The notes under the pieces: model-generated
What the model saw: only the letters and a program-made list of their open reading frames with translations
Databases searched by the model: none
What the model was told of the DNA's origin: nothing
Position numbers and translations under genes: made by a program
Source of the DNA: Candidatus Nitrosotenuis uzonensis
GTDB lineage: Archaea; Thermoproteota; Nitrososphaeria; Nitrososphaerales; Nitrosopumilaceae
Assembly (NCBI RefSeq): GCF_000723185.1
Contig: NZ_CBTY010000008.1
Span: forward strand, 296,677-360,676
Direction of reading: 5' to 3'
Length of the DNA: 64,000 bases
Shown here: piece after piece, positions 33,642-43,009 of the stretch
How the letters are laid out: each line of letters opens with the position of its first letter
Position numbering within the stretch: position 1 is the first letter of the stretch

Positions 33642-34039
33642 ACAAGGGACTCGTCGCTTACGCTCAAAGGCTTGCGACCCATAAAGCCAACATCCTTTTC
33701 GTGCCAGAACTTTATCTCAGTCTCGCCTTCTTTCCAGCACAGCCAGACTTCATCATCAAATCTTTTTGAAGGAAAGTCAAGCAGTCCTTCCTCAAGGCTT
33801 TTGAGTACGACTCCGGTATTCTCAAGATCTTCTACTGCCTGATAGAATTTTGTGACTGCCGAGTTTAACTCTCTTTTTATTGCTGCATATTCTGCAAGAT
33901 TAAAAGAGATGGACATTTGCGAGTTCAGCTTTGCCTCAAGGCGCTCGACTTCGAGCTTCTGTTTTTTTAACGCCTTGTATTTTTCAATCACTTTTGGGAG
34001 TGCCTCATTGGCATTGGCCACAGTAAAATAAGAAAACAT
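33638..34039 (-). CDS. DUF2203-family protein
   Basis: A 133-residue protein with a helical N-terminal two-thirds (residues 10-85, coiled-coil-like) and a short C-terminal beta segment (DEVWLCWKEGETEIKFWHEKDVGFMGRKPL), the conserved signature of DUF2203. The family occurs in bacteria and archaea and has no known biochemical activity. It is the first gene of an operon with the MenA-like prenyltransferase and the aldo/keto reductase. Confidence 0.8.
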   Translation of the reverse strand: MFSYFTVANANEALPKVIEKYKALKKQKLEVERLEAKLNSQMSISFNLAEYAAIKRELNSAVTKFYQAVEDLENTGVVLKSLEEGLLDFPSKRFDDEVWLCWKEGETEIKFWHEKDVGFMGRKPLSVSDESLV

Positions 34040-34117
34040 TGTTTGGGTATGAAAATTTGAGCATTAAAAGCATTATGTGGCTGGCAGATTTATTACCAAT
34101 AGCCTTTCAGTACATCC

Positions 34118-34402
34118 ATGAGTGATGATGAACAGCTTGAACAGCTAATCAACCAGACACTTGATGGCGCTCTGGCAATGATACCATCATACATGAGCGA
34201 AATAGAACAAAACCAGGATGAGCTAAAAGTAAGCAATGTGAAGGAATTTGTTTATGGAATCGTAATGGGGATGGCACTTGGCATGGCAAGCACCGCGGTT
34301 GCTGCAGTAAGGCAGGGCATACCTACAGAGCAAGACCAGATAAAGATTCGCGATTTAATTTACTCCAAGATTCCACAAGTAAGAGAGCGGATTTTCAGTT
34401 GA
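34118..34402 (+). CDS. Hypothetical protein, function unknown
   Basis: A 94-residue, mainly helical acidic protein (opens MSDDEQLEQLINQTLDGALA) with a Met/Ala/Gly-rich helix in the middle (YGIVMGMALGMASTAVAAV) that could be a weak membrane or packing helix. The stop overlaps the start of the PPOX gene by 4 nt, and the parvulin gene follows, so the three are probably co-transcribed. The family is not recognised. Confidence 0.68.
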   Translation: MSDDEQLEQLINQTLDGALAMIPSYMSEIEQNQDELKVSNVKEFVYGIVMGMALGMASTAVAAVRQGIPTEQDQIKIRDLIYSKIPQVRERIFS

Positions 34403-34797
34403 TAAGATTCTCAGAAAAAGAGAAAAAATTTCTGGCCTCAATTGAAGAGGCACGTTTTGCAACCACAAGTAAAAAAATGCCTCACGTCAAACCAGTCTCG
34501 TTCATCTTCGATGGTGGTGCATTTTTCATTGCCACTGACTATCACACAAGAACCTACAAGAACATCAAGGCGAACAAATATGCAGCAATATCTGTCGACA
34601 TATACAGACCAGGTGGCCACAAAGCCATACTTGCACAGGGCAAAGTTGAGATAATCGAGAACGGTGCCCAGTTCAAGAAAATATATTCCAAGTTTTTTGA
34701 AAAGTTCGAGTGGGTCAGAAAGGATCCATGGAAGGAAGGTGAGGCGCCTTTTCTCAAACTAGTCCCACTAACAAAGGTATCTTGGGGAATGGCATAA
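34399..34797 (+). CDS. Pyridoxamine 5'-phosphate oxidase-family flavin/F420-binding protein
   Basis: A 132-residue split-barrel protein. The pattern [20 protein letters not shown] followed by [18 protein letters not shown] and AAISVDIY is typical of the PPOX class, which in archaea often uses coenzyme F420 rather than FMN. Thaumarchaeota make F420, so an F420-dependent reductase is plausible; the substrate is unknown. The TTG start overlaps the upstream gene by 4 nt. It is 33 nt from the parvulin start. Confidence 0.85.
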   Translation: MIRFSEKEKKFLASIEEARFATTSKKMPHVKPVSFIFDGGAFFIATDYHTRTYKNIKANKYAAISVDIYRPGGHKAILAQGKVEIIENGAQFKKIYSKFFEKFEWVRKDPWKEGEAPFLKLVPLTKVSWGMA

Positions 34798-34829
34798 AAT
34801 ATTTCAAAGACACCAAAACTGTGATATTT

Positions 34830-35105
34830 ATGGAGAAAATAAAATGCGCCCACATACTTGTTGAAAAGCAGAGTCAAGCACTTGCAATACTTGAGAGGCT
34901 CAAAAAAGGCGAAAAGTTTGCCGAGCTTGCCAAGGAACTGTCAACTGACAGGGGCAGCGGCAAACGTGGTGGCGACCTTGGATACTTTGGGCGCGGCATG
35001 ATGGTAAAACCGTTCGAGGTAGCCGCTTTCAAGCTGTCAATAGGCCAGATATCAGAGCCGGTAAAATCAGAATTTGGCTATCACATCATCAAGAGGCTTG
35101 CCTAA
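34830..35105 (+). CDS. Parvulin-type peptidyl-prolyl isomerase
   Basis: A 91-residue stand-alone parvulin. It reads [20 protein letters not shown], then [31 protein letters not shown] and FGYHIIKRL, which includes the active-site His, Cys/Asp-equivalent and Met/Phe positions of the family. It is close in size and sequence pattern to NmPin of Nitrosopumilus maritimus and CsPinA of Cenarchaeum symbiosum, characterised single-domain parvulins; NmPin binds the outer membrane face through a lysine patch. No signal peptide is present, as in those proteins. The start at 34830 is used; the upstream open part overlaps the PPOX gene. Confidence 0.93.
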   Translation: MEKIKCAHILVEKQSQALAILERLKKGEKFAELAKELSTDRGSGKRGGDLGYFGRGMMVKPFEVAAFKLSIGQISEPVKSEFGYHIIKRLA

Positions 35106-36607
35106 AAGTATGCATCGAGTACGGAGCTCGATGTTCCGTTATTTTGTTTTTGCAGATCACGGCTGAGGCGCTCGCCCATGCTCTGAGCTGACTTTATCTT
35201 TCTTTGTCCCACCCAATAATAGACCTCATCTATTGTATCTTTGGCAATTAGCACTACCAGCCTTCCTGCAGACTTGCGTCCTGTCCTTCCCTTCCTTTGT
35301 ATGAACCGAATGGAGCTTGGCACGTTATCAAAGAATATCACGGTATTGACCTCCGAGATATCAAGTCCTTCCTCTCCAACTCGCGTTGCAATCAGCACGT
35401 TATATTTCCCGTCACGAAACTTGTGCACTGTCTCAATCTGTTCTTTTTGTTTCAGGCCCGTCTCTCCTGCCTTGCCGATAAGAAAAGTTGCAGAAATTCC
35501 CATCTGGATAAGCTTTTCATGGATTATCTCAACGGAATCGCGATAGCTTGTAAAGACTATTATCTTGCCGCTAAGTGATTTTATAATTTCTGCAAGCTTG
35601 GGTATCTTGCTATGCTCTATTCCCTTTTTCTGGGCATCTTTTGCGTATGCAAGAGCGCGAACAAAGTTGGAATCACTCTCAAAGAGTTCCCTTATTCCAG
35701 CGCCCTTTTTCTCCCTTGTGCGCTCACAGAACCGAAGAAATGATGTGATCCCGTGCGATTCTAAAATGTTGAGCGCATAGTGGAGTCTGATTGCAGTGAA
35801 CAGCGGCTTTGCTGCGCGCCTGTTCTGCCTTATTACAAAATCGCGCGCTCGAAGAAGTTGTGAGAGCGAAGGCGCGTTTGAGAGCTTCAGGCCGCATCTC
35901 TGAAGCAGGTCATGCTGTACTGCAAGTGCTTTTCTTAGATAATACTGCACTTGCCTTAACTCTTCGGGTAGCTCAACTTTTACCCACTCGGTGTTTGTCT
36001 GCTGCACATAAGGCCTTACATCAGGGCTGTCGTCGTTTCTTTGTGCAACGCTTGCTATCCTCAACGTGGTGATTATCTCAGTTGCTTTTTCCTTCTCGCT
36101 TGGCAATGTCGCAGTCATGCCAACTATACGCGCATTAGTTGCAGCAAGCTTTTGTGCAATGTAGGAATAGGAATAATCACCTATTGTTCTGTGGGCCTCG
36201 TCAAATATTACAAGCGAGAACTGGTCGGCTGAAACTATGCCACGCTCAAGATCATTTTTTGTAATCTCTGGAGTCGCACAAACAACGCTGTTTGCCCAAA
36301 GCTTTTTTCTTTTTGCAAGTACATCCTCTCCCGTCAGGAGTGCGATATCATCAAGATTGAGATTGTTCTTTAGGAATTCATAGTGCTGGTTTGCAAGAAC
36401 CCTTGTGGGTGCAAGAAATAGAACTCCCCCTTTGCCTCTTTGCAGATATTCAGCTATTACCTGCAGTGCCACCGCCGTCTTGCCAAGTCCAGTAGGCAGC
36501 ACAATCATGCAGTTCTCACTTTTTGCCTGGTTTGCAAGCGCGATTTGGTATTCACGTGCTTCCACCGTATTTGCTCGTATGAATTTGTGCTCCAGATACT
36601 CTGCCAA
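35102..36607 (-). CDS. Hef/FANCM-type superfamily 2 helicase (no nuclease domain)
   Basis: A 501-residue DNA helicase for forked or branched DNA. Walker A is [12 protein letters not shown] near residue 40 and the DEAH box is [15 protein letters not shown]; the helical insertion between the RecA lobes (about residues 210-330) is typical of Hef/FANCM/Mph1. Lobe 2 shows [24 protein letters not shown] and RKGRTGRK. Euryarchaeal Hef carries an XPF nuclease at the C-terminus, which is absent here. The protein ends SSSVLDAYF, resembling a C-terminal PCNA-interacting peptide with Ser replacing Gln. It overlaps the parvulin gene by 4 nt (convergent). Confidence 0.9.
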   Translation of the reverse strand: MAEYLEHKFIRANTVEAREYQIALANQAKSENCMIVLPTGLGKTAVALQVIAEYLQRGKGGVLFLAPTRVLANQHYEFLKNNLNLDDIALLTGEDVLAKRKKLWANSVVCATPEITKNDLERGIVSADQFSLVIFDEAHRTIGDYSYSYIAQKLAATNARIVGMTATLPSEKEKATEIITTLRIASVAQRNDDSPDVRPYVQQTNTEWVKVELPEELRQVQYYLRKALAVQHDLLQRCGLKLSNAPSLSQLLRARDFVIRQNRRAAKPLFTAIRLHYALNILESHGITSFLRFCERTREKKGAGIRELFESDSNFVRALAYAKDAQKKGIEHSKIPKLAEIIKSLSGKIIVFTSYRDSVEIIHEKLIQMGISATFLIGKAGETGLKQKEQIETVHKFRDGKYNVLIATRVGEEGLDISEVNTVIFFDNVPSSIRFIQRKGRTGRKSAGRLVVLIAKDTIDEVYYWVGQRKIKSAQSMGERLSRDLQKQNNGTSSSVLDAYF

Positions 36608-36727
36608 GTACCTTCAGTTAGGCCGATCTGCGCATTTTATTATTTTGTTTAGCAGAATGTAGCTTCAAGCTCAACTAAAAAGAGCAGTACAGATCCACTA
36701 AAATATCAAATAGATTGTGGATTTGGT

Positions 36728-37246
36728 GTGATAAAGTTTGAGCGACCCAACTGGGATGAATACTTTATGCTACAGGCAGAGCTTGCCAAGCTTCGCTCAA
36801 ACTGCATGACAAGGCAGGTCGGTGCAGTCATAGTAAGGAACAACCGCCAGATTGCCACAGGATATAATGGCACACCGCCTGGCGTGAAAAACTGTTTTGA
36901 GGGCGGCTGCAAAAGATGCATGCTCAGAATGGAAGGCAAGATAGAGTCTGGCGCATCGCTTGATAGGTGTCTGTGCAACCATGCTGAGGCAAACGCCATA
37001 ATGCACTGTGCTATAATGGGAATAGAGGCTGGAACAAAGGATGCTATACTGTATACTACTTTTGTGCCATGCCTGGAATGCACCAAGATGGCAATAACCA
37101 TAGGAATCAAAAGAATAGTCTGCCTTGACACATACCCTGAGACTGACTATGACCTTCTAAGAGAAGCCGGAGTGGAAATAGTAAAGCTTGACAAAAAAAG
37201 AATACAGCGATGGGCAAGCTCACTAACTGATGAGCCAAAGGTGTGA
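36728..37246 (+). CDS. Deoxycytidylate (dCMP) deaminase
   Basis: A 172-residue zinc deaminase. The catalytic HAE is in CNHAEANAIMH and the zinc Cys pair in TFVPCLECTKMA. The N-terminal part (KLRSNCMTRQVGAVIVRNN, then GTPPGVKNCFEGGCKRC) is the nucleotide-binding and second-metal region characteristic of dCMP deaminases rather than cytidine deaminases. It makes dUMP for thymidylate synthesis. The GTG at 36728 is the start, with a TATA-like aaaatatcaaa about 24 nt upstream. The DNA polymerase gene begins 3 nt after its stop, linking dNTP supply and replication. Confidence 0.92.
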   Translation: MIKFERPNWDEYFMLQAELAKLRSNCMTRQVGAVIVRNNRQIATGYNGTPPGVKNCFEGGCKRCMLRMEGKIESGASLDRCLCNHAEANAIMHCAIMGIEAGTKDAILYTTFVPCLECTKMAITIGIKRIVCLDTYPETDYDLLREAGVEIVKLDKKRIQRWASSLTDEPKV

Positions 37247-37249
37247 GTT

Positions 37250-39787
37250 GTGTCAGAACCGCTAGAAACATTAGCGCCATCGCTTTTAGTATCTGCAACT
37301 TATGACAACCAGAGCCAGTCGGCAGTGCTAAAGTTTTACAATCCGGAAACGCAGAAGATCGTACTATGGAAGGATCAGACAGGACACAAGCCGTACTGTT
37401 ACTCTAAGCTAAAACCAGACGAGCTTGGATTTTTATCTTCAAGAAAAGACATTATCAAAATAGAGGCAGTAAAGCGGAAAAATTTTCTCAAGGATGCAGA
37501 GGAGACAGTCTCAAAGATAATTGTGGCTGACCCACTTGCAATCGGCGGAACACAAACTGACAAGAGCATAAGAAACATCATAGAGACATGGGAGTCAGAT
37601 ATCAAATATTATGAGAATTACCTGTATGATCAAGGCCTGATAGTTGGCAAGTTTTACAGAATAGAGAATGGCAGAATAATTCCTCATGATTTTAAGCTCA
37701 GTGAGGACGTCAACCTTGCAATGAAGAGCTTGCTTCTTGACGCAAACACCACAAAGGGACTGGTAGATGTAAAAGAATTCCAGGAATACATCACGCAGTG
37801 GGCACACCTTTTGAACCAACCGATTCCAAAAATAAGGAGGCTTAGCTTTGATATCGAGGTAGAATCAGAGATTGGCAGAATTCCGGACCCCAAGATTGCA
37901 GAAAAACGTATCACCGCAGTAGGATTTGCAGGCTCTGATGGTTTCAAACAGGTCTTTGTTTTACGAAAGACTGGCTCTAATGATGGGACGAGCGAGCTGC
38001 CACCTGATATCAAGGTGACATTCTATGCAGAAAACGATGAGAAGAAAATGATAGAGGATGCATTCAAGATAATAGCTGACTATCCGTTTGTGATCACATA
38101 CAACGGCGATGACTTTGACATGCCATATCTGTATAACAGGGCAGAAAGACTAGGCCTGAAAAACTCGGACAATCCATTATACATGATGCGTGATTCTGCC
38201 ACACTAAAGCATGGGGTGCATATCGACCTTTACAGAACAATGTCGAACAGGTCGTTTCAGATCTACGCGTTCAGCCACAAATACACTGATTTTTCCCTAA
38301 ATAGCGTCACAAAGGCGCTTTTGGGCGAGTCAAAGATCGACTACGGCGTAGACCTTGACAGACTAACAAACTATCAGCTTGCCAATTATTGCTATAATGA
38401 TGCAAGGATTACGCTCAAGCTTACCAGCTTTAACAGCGATTTGTTGATGAATTTGCTGGTTGTAATTTCTAGGATCGCAAGGATGCCAGTTGATGATATT
38501 GCAAGGATGGGCGTATCACAGTGGATTCGCAGCTTGTTGTACTATGAGCATAGGCAAAGAAACGCGATGATCCCAAGAAGAGAGGAGCTTGACAGCAAGT
38601 CACAGGGAGTTATGAATGACGCAGTCATTAAAGACAAAAAGTACCGTGGAGGGCTGGTGGTAGAACCTACAGAGGGAATCCACTTTAATGTGACTATTAT
38701 GGATTTTGCAAGCCTCTATCCCAGCATAATCAAGGTGCGCAATCTATCATATGAAACAGTAAGATGTACGCATGATGAATGTAAGAATAACACCATTCCA
38801 GATACAAATCACTGGGTGTGCACAAAATACAACGGTCTTACATCAATGTTGATTGGCTCACTACGAGATCTAAGGGTGAACTATTACAAAAGCCTGGCAA
38901 AAAGGGCGAAAACTCAGGAGCAAAAAGAACAATACACTGTAGTAAGCCAAGCGCTCAAGGTTATCCTAAATGCCAGCTACGGGGTGATGGGTGCGGAGAT
39001 ATTTCCACTGTATTTTCTTCCAGCGGCAGAAGCTACCACTGCGATTGGCAGACACATAATCATGGAGACGATCAAAAAGTGTAAAGAACGAGGAATTCAG
39101 GTATTATACTCTGATACAGACAGTCTCTTTATAAAAAATCCAACTCAAGAACAAATATCGTCAATTATTGAAACTGCAAAAGCGGATCATGGTGTAGAAT
39201 TAGAAGTGGATAAGATATACCGCTATGTAGTATTAAGTAACAGAAAGAAAAACTATCTTGGGGTGACAAAGGACGGAAAAGTGGACGTAAAAGGTTTGAC
39301 AGGCAAAAAAAGCCACACTCCTCCATTCATCAAGAATTTGTTTTACGAGCTGCTAGATATTTTATCGAAAGTTGAAACCGCAAACGATTTCGAAGCCGCA
39401 AAGAAAAAGATTAGTGATAAAATTTCAGAATGTGCGACAAAAGTAAAGGAAAAGAAAATACCGATTCCAGATCTTGCCTTCAATGTAATGATAAGCAAGG
39501 CACCCGATGAATATGACAAGACAGTTCCTCAGCACATACGCGCAGCAAAATTGTTAGAGCAGCACCGCGAGATAAAGCGTGGCGATATCATATCATACGT
39601 AAAAATAATCAACAAGCCTGGCGTAAAGCCAGTAGAGATGGCAAGACAAGATGAGATTGATTCTGCAAAGTATATGGAATTTATGGAGTCCACTCTGGAC
39701 CAGATAACATCCTCCATGGACCTTGATTTTGACAAGATAGTCGGTAGACCAAAACAGACTGGTCTTGACCAGTTCTTTTGGAGTTGA
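37250..39787 (+). CDS. polB: Family B DNA polymerase
   Basis: An 845-residue replicative/repair polymerase. The 3'-5' exonuclease motifs are intact: FDIE near residue 200 (Exo I), YNGDDFDMPY near 283 (Exo II) and YCYNDARIT near 380 (Exo III). Polymerase motifs are DFASLYPSI near 484 (A), KVILNASYG near 570 (B) and YSDTDSLF near 620 (C). The C-terminus ends in QTGLDQFFWS, a textbook PCNA-interacting box. The start is the GTG at 37250, 3 nt after dCMP deaminase, so the two are co-transcribed. Length and motifs indicate an active PolB. Confidence 0.97.
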   Translation: MSEPLETLAPSLLVSATYDNQSQSAVLKFYNPETQKIVLWKDQTGHKPYCYSKLKPDELGFLSSRKDIIKIEAVKRKNFLKDAEETVSKIIVADPLAIGGTQTDKSIRNIIETWESDIKYYENYLYDQGLIVGKFYRIENGRIIPHDFKLSEDVNLAMKSLLLDANTTKGLVDVKEFQEYITQWAHLLNQPIPKIRRLSFDIEVESEIGRIPDPKIAEKRITAVGFAGSDGFKQVFVLRKTGSNDGTSELPPDIKVTFYAENDEKKMIEDAFKIIADYPFVITYNGDDFDMPYLYNRAERLGLKNSDNPLYMMRDSATLKHGVHIDLYRTMSNRSFQIYAFSHKYTDFSLNSVTKALLGESKIDYGVDLDRLTNYQLANYCYNDARITLKLTSFNSDLLMNLLVVISRIARMPVDDIARMGVSQWIRSLLYYEHRQRNAMIPRREELDSKSQGVMNDAVIKDKKYRGGLVVEPTEGIHFNVTIMDFASLYPSIIKVRNLSYETVRCTHDECKNNTIPDTNHWVCTKYNGLTSMLIGSLRDLRVNYYKSLAKRAKTQEQKEQYTVVSQALKVILNASYGVMGAEIFPLYFLPAAEATTAIGRHIIMETIKKCKERGIQVLYSDTDSLFIKNPTQEQISSIIETAKADHGVELEVDKIYRYVVLSNRKKNYLGVTKDGKVDVKGLTGKKSHTPPFIKNLFYELLDILSKVETANDFEAAKKKISDKISECATKVKEKKIPIPDLAFNVMISKAPDEYDKTVPQHIRAAKLLEQHREIKRGDIISYVKIINKPGVKPVEMARQDEIDSAKYMEFMESTLDQITSSMDLDFDKIVGRPKQTGLDQFFWS

Positions 39788-39861
39788 AATATTTTTAATA
39801 GAAAATGCTGTGTTGAATGAACAGCATTTGGCTTAACATCTGCGATACCCCACATTCTTTA

Positions 39862-40470
39862 ATGAACATACAAAACAACACTCGAAGACTTCATAAATCG
39901 CGCAAAGGAGTAGCGCCTGTAATTGCCACGCTGTTGCTAGTTGCAATTGCCGTAGTCGGCGGTGCAATAGTCTTTGCATACTCGCAGAACTTCTTTAGCT
40001 CGTCTCAGCTTAGTGGAAAGCCCACTATTGAGGCGGCAAAGATTTTAGGATATGATGCAAGAGCAATACAACAAATCCAAGATCATAACGGAAATTCATT
40101 TATCACCGATTCATTAGAATCCAATGCACAGAAAGAAGTAGGAGAACGAATTGCAGTATATCTTAAGAATGACAGCGTCCAATCCATAACGATTAGTGAG
40201 CTTAGATTTGGTGGTACAATCTACGATTACACTATACCAACAGATACAAATGCACTAAACAATGGACAATACACAATTGCGAGCGGACAAGGCACTAGTG
40301 AGATCATATCTCCAAGCTCTGTCCCAGACATACAACCAGGACAAACAGTGAGCGTAGTGCTTGCACTCAGTGAAAACATGAAGTCAGGACGAGACACACA
40401 GTTCAAGATAACCACTACCAACGGTGCCGTTTTTGTCAACACTGTGGTAATCGGACAACAAAGTGGCTAA
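39862..40470 (+). CDS. Type IV pilin-like protein (class III signal peptide)
   Basis: From the ATG at 39862 the protein has 202 residues. The N-terminus has a short basic leader ending HKSRKG, followed by VAPVIATLLLVAIAVVGGAI, so a PibD-type peptidase should cut after the Gly and leave a hydrophobic assembly helix. The mature domain is beta-rich. An in-frame Met at 39817 lies about 21 nt after a TATA-like ttttaata, so the leader may be longer. It overlaps the large surface protein by 8 nt, making an operon of pilin plus adhesin-like protein at the edge of the pilus locus. Confidence 0.85.
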   Translation: MNIQNNTRRLHKSRKGVAPVIATLLLVAIAVVGGAIVFAYSQNFFSSSQLSGKPTIEAAKILGYDARAIQQIQDHNGNSFITDSLESNAQKEVGERIAVYLKNDSVQSITISELRFGGTIYDYTIPTDTNALNNGQYTIASGQGTSEIISPSSVPDIQPGQTVSVVLALSENMKSGRDTQFKITTTNGAVFVNTVVIGQQSG

Positions 40471-43003
40471 CCCACTTTTTTCTTTTTATGGAGGCTCAAA
40501 ATTGTTACGCGAGCTTTGCCTGAAAACCCTCCTCATAGTAATGGCATTATGCATCATAGTTTTAGGAAACTTGGTTCTAACGCATGCTCAAAGCACGACA
40601 GAACTAATAGTAGTGATTTCACCGGCAGTTGTAGAGCCGGGCGAAAAATCGCACAAAATAGGCTATGTGGGGCTTGCAGGCAAGCAGGGAACGCTTAGCA
40701 AGGCCACACATGATACCATAGTAAAATTAGAGTCGGAAAATCCCAGTGTTGCTACCGTGCCGCAAGAAGTGACAATTCCTGCAGGCTCACAATACACCGT
40801 ATTTGATGTAAAGACCACAGGAATCCAAGGTACGACAAACATTTTTGCATCAGTTGGAAACGAGCTTAGCTTTGCCACATTGACAGTAGGCGACCAAAGC
40901 AATGATCTTACAAGCGACCTAAAAATGATAGTAAACCTGCCAACCCCAGAGATGAGCGTAAACTCTGAGATGCCTTTTTCTCTGTATCTACAAAACGCTG
41001 ATGGTACAATAGCACAGGCGCCATACGATATCCCAATAGCGCTAGACTATGAGAAAAATCTGGTAACAGTAGAAATCACAGAACAGTCAATAAAGAAAGG
41101 CAACAGCTATGTCCTTGGTACAATAAAGTCAAAGGAAAAGGTGGGCAACGCGTTCATCAGGGCATCAGCTGACAAGCTAGGATTTGATGAGGCAAAAGAA
41201 ATCAGGGTATCATCATCGTTACCATCATCACTTGCAGTCAACATATTCCCAGAAAAGATTCCTGCCACGCTAAAGCGTGACATTGACATTATAGTAAGCC
41301 TGGTAGACTCTGACGGCCTTCCTACATTTGCTCAGGAAGACATCAAGCTGCAGTTTTTCTCCGATGACCAGTCAATTAATGACCAGATCGACAGAGCAGT
41401 CAAGGAGCTAAACCTGTCCCAAACCATAAAGAAAGGCGAGTTCAGCTACCACTTTAAGCAAAGACTAGATCTTGCAAAGGAAGGCAAGACAATAACAATA
41501 GGTGCTACAACAAAGGGACTAGGAGTTGCAATGGACTCCTTTCAGACAGTAAAACCGCTTACAACAAGCAACCCGCTGGTTGTCAACAAGACAATGCAGA
41601 TATTCACACTTGACAAAGTTCCAACAAAATCAAAGACAATTGCAGTGTATCAAATCGGGACGCTGTATGTTGTATCAGATTCTGAGAACAGTACAGAAAC
41701 CAAGGAAGGCGAGTTTCTTCCCCTCATAGTTAATGAAAACTATGACTCTATTGGTAGTGACCACAAAATAGGCCTCATATCAAGCAACAACCTTTTGCTC
41801 AAGGTAAACTCTGTAGGAAAGATGGACGTATCATCATCCCATGGAACCGCTCAAATCGAGACCGGCCAAGAGACAGGCTCTGTAGTTCTGGCATCGACCA
41901 TAAAGGGAATTGGTGCAGCATCGACTACAACCGAGGTCATAAACACGCTCAAGCAGGAAAAATCCATGATATTTTCACCTACCGGAGACAAATCCATCCT
42001 ATTTGATAAGAACGGATACTTTGATGTATTCATAATCTCGCTGGACTCCAAAAACAGGCCGACTGCAGTTGAAAATGAGATACGATATTTGGTAACGCCA
42101 ATAAACGAAATTCTCACCATACCAAAGGGCAAGACATACTCTCACGTATCATTTCTTGGCAACCTAATACAGTCAGATGCTAAAGAACCAATTACAATAA
42201 GGACGGTTCCAATTGGCGAGTCAGCCGATCCGGGTTTGCAATCCCAGCACGTTTTTGCAAGAGAGCCTACTGCCAAGCTTGCAATATCAGTACCGTTTGA
42301 TATCCTGAGCCCGGAAAAAACAGAATACTCTGGAATAATTCAAGTCCTTGACTTTTATGACAATCCAATTAGTGTTACCGAAGACATCAGGGTAAAGATC
42401 ACGCCGTCTGAGTTTGATTTTCTTGGCATCCCAGATTACATCATAGTGCCAAAGGGCGCATCCTTTGCTAGCTTTCCAATACAGACCAACGAGAAGGCAG
42501 GCAGTGTTATAATAAAGGCAAGTGCCAAAGGAATCCTTGGGGCCCAAACGCAGGTAGATACCAAGTCTGCCATCACAAAGCTAAAGATAAGCCTTGGAAG
42601 TGTGAGTGAGCCACTTTTAGCAGAGCAACCAGCAGAGATGAAAATCTATGTAGACGATGAAGAACAAAAGTCAGTTAACGGTGCCACGCTCAAAATAGTA
42701 TCAAATGATGCCACAATAATTCCTGAAACCATCAAGACAAACGAGGAAGGATATGCCATAGTTCAGATAAACGCAAAACAGCCCCCCAAAATATCATTGC
42801 AGATTCTTGCAACTGCAGAAGGATTCACAGGTGAGCAAAAGTCCGTCAGTTTTGATGTGACACAGACAACACAAGAAAACAAGACAGAGCTTCCAGAGTG
42901 GATAACGTATGCAGGCGCTGGCGGAGTCGCAGTTATCGGGCTTGGAATATTCTTTGCACTAAGAAAGCCCAAAAAGATTGAAGAGGACGAATCTTACGAA
43001 TAA
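40463..43003 (+). CDS. Large extracellular beta-repeat surface protein
   Basis: An 846-residue secreted protein. A signal peptide or anchor is at about residues 15-43, ending THAQSTTE. The body consists of about six related units of 90-120 residues, each with an I(P/K)KGxSY-like turn followed by a short beta strand and an ASxKGxG-like ending (for example IPAGSQYTVF, IKKGNSYVLG, IPKGKTYSHV, VPKGASFASF). This is the look of bacterial Ig-like or invasin-like modules. A C-terminal membrane helix (near 815-835, AGAGGVAVIGLGIFFAL) and a charged tail anchor it. The GTG start overlaps the pilin gene by 8 nt. It is probably an adhesin or pilus-associated surface protein. Confidence 0.82.
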   Translation: MANPLFSFYGGSKLLRELCLKTLLIVMALCIIVLGNLVLTHAQSTTELIVVISPAVVEPGEKSHKIGYVGLAGKQGTLSKATHDTIVKLESENPSVATVPQEVTIPAGSQYTVFDVKTTGIQGTTNIFASVGNELSFATLTVGDQSNDLTSDLKMIVNLPTPEMSVNSEMPFSLYLQNADGTIAQAPYDIPIALDYEKNLVTVEITEQSIKKGNSYVLGTIKSKEKVGNAFIRASADKLGFDEAKEIRVSSSLPSSLAVNIFPEKIPATLKRDIDIIVSLVDSDGLPTFAQEDIKLQFFSDDQSINDQIDRAVKELNLSQTIKKGEFSYHFKQRLDLAKEGKTITIGATTKGLGVAMDSFQTVKPLTTSNPLVVNKTMQIFTLDKVPTKSKTIAVYQIGTLYVVSDSENSTETKEGEFLPLIVNENYDSIGSDHKIGLISSNNLLLKVNSVGKMDVSSSHGTAQIETGQETGSVVLASTIKGIGAASTTTEVINTLKQEKSMIFSPTGDKSILFDKNGYFDVFIISLDSKNRPTAVENEIRYLVTPINEILTIPKGKTYSHVSFLGNLIQSDAKEPITIRTVPIGESADPGLQSQHVFAREPTAKLAISVPFDILSPEKTEYSGIIQVLDFYDNPISVTEDIRVKITPSEFDFLGIPDYIIVPKGASFASFPIQTNEKAGSVIIKASAKGILGAQTQVDTKSAITKLKISLGSVSEPLLAEQPAEMKIYVDDEEQKSVNGATLKIVSNDATIIPETIKTNEEGYAIVQINAKQPPKISLQILATAEGFTGEQKSVSFDVTQTTQENKTELPEWITYAGAGGVAVIGLGIFFALRKPKKIEEDESYE

Positions 43004-43009
43004 GCCATT

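Noticed and set aside
35241-36072. Open frames on the plus strand inside the helicase gene
   Set aside because: They are antisense shadows of a clear helicase and encode low-complexity proteins without motifs.
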